DNA of 9,504 nt, taken from an uncultured Clostridia bacterium (GTDB taxonomy: Bacteria; Bacillota; Clostridia; Oscillospirales; Acutalibacteraceae). The notes under the pieces are model-generated. The model was not told the DNA's origin, made no database searches, and was given only the letters and a program-made list of their open reading frames with translations. Location of the stretch: contig CAMJHI010000070.1 of NCBI GenBank assembly GCA_946405475.1, forward strand, positions 1 through 9,504, given 5' to 3'. This document shows, in pieces, positions 5,924 through 9,504 of this stretch. Every line of letters begins with the position of its first letter. The first letter of the stretch is position 1. A program made the position numbers and the translations under genes.

Positions 5924-7541
5924 TCTCGGTCAACTCCTTATATCGTTCAAAAATTTTTTCTGCTTCGGTTTCGACGTCAAAGGGCGGCTCGTTGCGCACG
6001 ATCACGTCGGCGTTTTTTTCATAGTCTTCGGCGGAAAGCTGCGCTTTCATGCGCAGCCGCGCCGCCGGTTCGTCAAGGCCGTCGCGCGCCATGATGCGCC
6101 TGAGCCGCACCGGCTCCGACGCGGTGACCACCGCTGTAAAGGCGCACAGCTTGTCAATTTTGCTTTCATACAGCGCCGCCGCGTCGATCAGCACCGCCTT
6201 CGTTCCGGCCGCGGAAAGCCGGGCGACCTGCGCGAAGATCCGTTCCGTCACCGCCGGGTGGGTCAGTTGATTGAGCAGGGCGGTCTTTTCGGGGGAAGCG
6301 AACGCGCGAGCCGCCAGCTTTGAACGGATGAGCGCCCCGGCTTCGTCTAAAATATCCGCGCCGAAATGTTCCGCGAGCACCGGCAGCAAGGGCGACCCTT
6401 TTTCGGTCACGCTGCGCGCCGTCTGATCGGCGTCAATCCACGCAAACGCGTGCTTTTTTTGCAGAATATCAGCCACGGTCGACTTGCCCGCGCCGGTCGG
6501 CCCGGTCAGGCCGATGACCGCCGCGCCGTTGAGGTCGACCACCGTGAAGGCGGCGGCGCGCAGCAGGCGGTTGAGCACCGCCAGACCCACGCCGTCGGTA
6601 TCCGGGCAGCGGGCGTAAGCCACGGAAACGCCCAGCTCGTCCACGCGCCGCAGCGCGTCGAACAGCCGGTGCGCCTGCGACAGGCTGTCATGCTCCCGCC
6701 CGACCTCGATGAAGGGAATGTCAAGCTGTTCCCCTTCACAGGCAAAGCAGAGCGCGGCGCAGTCCTTTTTGTTGCTGACGAACTTTTGAAAGGCGGCAAA
6801 GCTGCCCTTCACTATTATAATCCGTGTTTTGGGGGAATAATGCTTGTATTTCATGCCGGGGGAAACGGCCTGCTGACCGGGCGCCAGCTGATGCAGCACC
6901 GCCTCGTCCACTTCCACCTCGCCCAGCACGGCGCGAAGCTGTTCCACCGAAATGCCGCCGGGACGCAGCACGCGCGGCGTTTTGCCCGCCAGCGAGATCA
7001 CCGTGGATTCCACGCCCACCTCGCACGCACCGCCGTCGAGCACGGCGTCGATGCGTCCCTGCAGATCGCGGAGAACGTGCTGCGCTGTGGTCGGACTGGG
7101 GCTGCCGGACAGATTCGCGGAGGGCGCCGCCAGCGGAACACCGGCCGCGCGGATGACCGCGGCCGCCGCCGGATGGGACGGCATGCGCACCGCCACGGTG
7201 TCCAGCCCGCCGCTGACCTGATCGGGAATTTTGTCGCTTTTCGGCAGAATGATCGACAGCGGCCCCGGCCAGAACGCCTCAGCCAGCCGGACAGCCGCCT
7301 CGGGCACCTCGGCCACGAGCGCGGGCCACTGATCGAGCGACGCGATGTGAACGATGAGCGGATTGTCGGACGGACGACCCTTCGCGGCAAAAATGCGCGC
7401 GCAGGCCTCGCCGTTGAACGCGTTGGCGGCCAGCCCGTAGACCGTTTCGGTCGGGATGGCGACCAGCCCGCCCTCGCGCAGGATCTTTCCTGCCAACTCC
7501 GTATTCTCGGGAGTAAAATTCAATCGTTTCGTTTCGGGCAC
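5916..7541 (-). CDS. Fusion of L-threonylcarbamoyladenylate synthase (Sua5/TsaC type) and dephospho-CoA kinase (CoaE)
   Basis: This single 541-residue frame encodes two enzymes. Residues about 10-200 are a YrdC domain making threonylcarbamoyl-AMP from threonine, bicarbonate and ATP for tRNA t6A37 (IPTETVYGLAAN 29-40, KGRPSDNPL 54-62, APSANLSG 139-146). The linker KYKHYSP (231-237) and the Sua5 C-terminal domain (about 239-337, ending GLAVLNRLLRAA and VVDL) follow. Three residues later comes a full CoaE, which phosphorylates dephospho-CoA: Walker A GLTGPTGAGKS (344-354), WIDADQTAR (368-376), LTHP (426-429), a lid-like RIMARDGLDEPAARLRMKAQ segment (482-501) and VIVRNEP (513-519). No stop, frameshift or ribosome binding site separates the halves. 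The start is GTG (7539-7541), three bases after the prfA stop, with GAGGTG at the end of prfA as Shine-Dalgarno. Placing sua5 beside prfA is usual in Firmicutes; fusing it to coaE is not the usual form. Domain calls are firm, activity of both halves is inferred. Confidence 0.94.
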   Translation of the reverse strand: MPETKRLNFTPENTELAGKILREGGLVAIPTETVYGLAANAFNGEACARIFAAKGRPSDNPLIVHIASLDQWPALVAEVPEAAVRLAEAFWPGPLSIILPKSDKIPDQVSGGLDTVAVRMPSHPAAAAVIRAAGVPLAAPSANLSGSPSPTTAQHVLRDLQGRIDAVLDGGACEVGVESTVISLAGKTPRVLRPGGISVEQLRAVLGEVEVDEAVLHQLAPGQQAVSPGMKYKHYSPKTRIIIVKGSFAAFQKFVSNKKDCAALCFACEGEQLDIPFIEVGREHDSLSQAHRLFDALRRVDELGVSVAYARCPDTDGVGLAVLNRLLRAAAFTVVDLNGAAVIGLTGPTGAGKSTVADILQKKHAFAWIDADQTARSVTEKGSPLLPVLAEHFGADILDEAGALIRSKLAARAFASPEKTALLNQLTHPAVTERIFAQVARLSAAGTKAVLIDAAALYESKIDKLCAFTAVVTASEPVRLRRIMARDGLDEPAARLRMKAQLSAEDYEKNADVIVRNEPPFDVETEAEKIFERYKELTENE

Positions 7542-7544
7542 TGT

Positions 7545-8624
<1,080 letters not shown>

Positions 8625-8629
8625 GGGGG

Positions 8630-8821
8630 TTACTCCTTCTTTTCCGGTGATTCGACGCGGCGGATACTCTTCTCGATCTTCGCGCGTGAAACCATGATTT
8701 CATGCCCGCAGCCGCAGCAGCGCAGGCGGAAATCCGCCCCGATGCGCAGCACCTCAAAGCAATCGGAACCGCAGGGGTGCTGTTTTTTCATGTGCAGTTT
8801 GTCGCCGACCTGAACGTTCAT
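8630..8821 (-). CDS. DUF951-family small zinc-ribbon-like protein
   Basis: The 63-residue basic protein matches DUF951, a small family common in Firmicutes with no assigned function. It begins NVQVGDKLHMKKQHPCGS and contains EVLRIGADFRLRCCGCGH. C17, C35 and C38 with H15 or H40 could bind a zinc ion, and the compact beta-rich pattern with a lysine-rich tail fits a nucleic-acid or ribosome-associated protein; both points are inference. The ATG at 8819-8821 is chosen over an in-frame start at 9034 because the family begins at this point and the promoter at 8846-8874 would lie inside the longer version. GGAG stands about 11 bases upstream. It is the first gene of the run that continues through prfA to uvrC. 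Confidence 0.9.
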   Translation of the reverse strand: MNVQVGDKLHMKKQHPCGSDCFEVLRIGADFRLRCCGCGHEIMVSRAKIEKSIRRVESPEKKE

Positions 8822-8845
8822 CTGATAATCAACTCCGATTTGGTT

Positions 8846-8874
8846 ATTATACCATAAAGACGCAACAATAGCAA
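8846..8874 (-). promoter_or_regulatory. Sigma-A promoter for DUF951-prfA-sua5/coaE-M18-uvrC
   Basis: Minus strand -35 box TTGCTA (8869-8874, two mismatches to TTGACA), exactly 17 bases, then a perfect -10 box TATAAT (8846-8851) preceded by GG. The transcript should start near 8839, giving a leader of under 20 bases that holds the DUF951 ribosome binding site. It faces away from the plus-strand S1 gene. Confidence 0.8.
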
Positions 8875-8885
8875 CTTTTGCCTTT

Positions 8886-8905
8886 GCGGAAAACCTCTTT
8901 TCGGC
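8886..8905. other. Imperfect dyad symmetry in the divergent intergenic region
   Basis: The 20-base element pairs GCGGAAAA with TTTTCGGC around CCTC, with one G-G mismatch in each arm (seven of eight pairs match). It lies just upstream of the minus-strand -35 box and upstream of the plus-strand gene, where an operator for either side could sit. No known operator consensus is recognised, and chance similarity is possible. Confidence 0.3.
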
Positions 8906-8962
8906 ATGGAACGGAAAACGCGGCATATATATCATTATGCAGCCATTTCCACTTTTTCGTTT

Positions 8963-8989
8963 AAGGAGGGAGCCGGCGCCTGTGCGCCG
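8963..8989 (+). promoter_or_regulatory. Ribosome binding site of the S1 gene with adjacent GC hairpin
   Basis: AAGGAGG at 8963-8969 is a strong Shine-Dalgarno sequence. It lies 12 bases before GTG 8982 but 27 bases before ATG 8997. Between it and the ATG, CGGCGC (8974-8979) and GCGCCG (8984-8989) form a 6-bp all-GC hairpin with loop CTGT. If folded, the hairpin hides the GTG and leaves about 11 unpaired bases between Shine-Dalgarno and ATG. The site therefore decides the start codon, and the two readings are both possible. Confidence 0.6.
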
Positions 8990-9504
8990 CAGCCATATGA
9001 ACAGATTCTGCCCCGAAGGACGACTGATCGACACCCCGGAAAACCTCGCGCTGCTGCGCGATAAAAGCGGCCTGATGCAGGCCTACACGCACGGCCGCAT
9101 TCTGGAAGCCCGCGTGCTGCTGTGCGACAACAACCACGACCTGCACCTGGATCTGGGCGCCATGCGCGGGCGCATCCCGCGGGAGGAGGGGGCGCTTGGC
9201 ATCGAGGACGGCTCGGTGCGCGACATCGCGCTGATCTCGCGCGTGAACAAGCCCGTGCAGTTTTACGTGACCGGCTTTGAATCCGACATTTACGGCGAAC
9301 AGACCGCCGTGCTCAGCCGCCGGCAGGTGCAGCGCGATTGCTACCGCAGCGCCGTTTCCGCCCTGCGCCCGGGCGACGTGATCGACGCGACCGTGACCCA
9401 CACCGAGGGCTTCGGCGCATTTGCAGACATCGGCGCCGGGCTGGTGGCGCTGCTGCCCATTGACGCGGTGTCGGTTTCGCGCATTCCGCACCCGAACGTG
9501 CGCT
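8982..9504 (+). CDS. Tandem S1-domain RNA-binding protein; 3' end outside window
   Basis: This is the only plus-strand gene, divergent from DUF951-prfA and cut by the right edge after 174 codons. Counting from the ATG at 8997, an N-terminal lead (RFCPEGRLIDTPEN) precedes two S1/OB-type units. The first, at about 33-110, contains GRILEARV, LHLDLGAMRGRIPREE and AVLSRRQ. The second begins at about 125 (PGDVIDATVTH, EGFGAFADIGAGLVALLPID) and carries the typical S1 G-F-G-A-F pattern. The arrangement resembles ribosomal protein S1-like proteins of Clostridia, which bind single-stranded RNA; whether this one works on the ribosome is not shown. The GTG at 8982 is given as the start because of its better distance from AAGGAGG; ATG 8997 is the alternative and would remove five residues. 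No convincing promoter is visible upstream, although a TATATA lies at 8926-8931 without a good -35. Confidence 0.88.
   Translation, partial: MRRSHMNRFCPEGRLIDTPENLALLRDKSGLMQAYTHGRILEARVLLCDNNHDLHLDLGAMRGRIPREEGALGIEDGSVRDIALISRVNKPVQFYVTGFESDIYGEQTAVLSRRQVQRDCYRSAVSALRPGDVIDATVTHTEGFGAFADIGAGLVALLPIDAVSVSRIPHPNVR

Noticed and set aside
4526..6094. Plus-strand open frame of 522 codons opposite the M18 peptidase
   Set aside because: It is an antisense frame over a peptidase gene with all catalytic residues present; its composition is low-complexity and His/Arg-rich, with no domain recognised.
8901..8931. Candidate promoter for the plus-strand S1 gene (TATATA at 8926-8931)
   Set aside because: No hexamer resembling TTGACA is present 16-19 bases upstream, so the match is too weak to list.
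8822..9034. Upstream in-frame start extending the DUF951 protein by 71 residues
   Set aside because: It would run through the promoter at 8846-8874 and the S1 gene ribosome binding site, and the family begins at MNVQVGD.
8961..9491. Minus-strand open frame of 176 codons opposite the S1 gene
   Set aside because: The plus strand here encodes clear S1 domains; the opposite frame has no recognisable motif.

Overview
The window is GC-rich (by eye about 60%) chromosomal DNA carrying ordinary housekeeping genes from a Gram-positive, Clostridia-type bacterium. The best guess is a GC-rich member of the Oscillospiraceae/Oscillospirales. The support for this is: RF1 with a PET anticodon-like motif, a DUF951 protein next to prfA, an ATP-synthase-b-like coiled-coil protein directly after coaD, strong AGGAGG-type ribosome binding sites, sigma-A promoters, and a tandem S1-domain protein of a kind I associate with that order. 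I see no mobile element, RNA gene, CRISPR array or phage gene, and no gap over 300 bases without a gene.

Layout. Nine of ten genes lie on the minus strand, so read from right to left. From a divergent intergenic region (8822-8981) a sigma-A promoter drives a tightly packed run: DUF951 zinc-ribbon protein (8821-8630), prfA/RF1 (8624-7545), a threonylcarbamoyl-AMP synthase fused to dephospho-CoA kinase (7541-5916), an M18 aminopeptidase (5923-4532) and uvrC (4490-2646). A second good sigma-A promoter begins 11 bases after the uvrC stop. It serves rsmD (2495-1947), coaD (1950-1462), a hendecad-repeat coiled-coil protein (1459-701) and a membrane-anchored CapA-family protein cut by the left edge (682-1). 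On the plus strand, a gene for a protein with two S1 domains starts at 8982 or 8997 and runs off the right edge.

Functional themes. Translation and RNA: release factor 1, the tRNA t6A precursor enzyme, 16S rRNA methyltransferase RsmD and the S1 protein. Coenzyme A: CoaD and CoaE catalyse the last two steps of CoA synthesis, and both are present in adjacent transcription units. DNA repair: UvrC. Protein or peptide turnover: the M18 peptidase. Start and stop codons overlap or lie within a few bases at most junctions, so translational coupling is likely.

The most notable items are the single-frame Sua5-CoaE fusion, the absence of prmC between prfA and the sua5 module, a very regular 11-residue repeat in the coiled-coil protein, and a GC hairpin lying between the Shine-Dalgarno sequence and the ATG of the S1 gene. 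Nothing here looks like an undescribed defence or mobile system.
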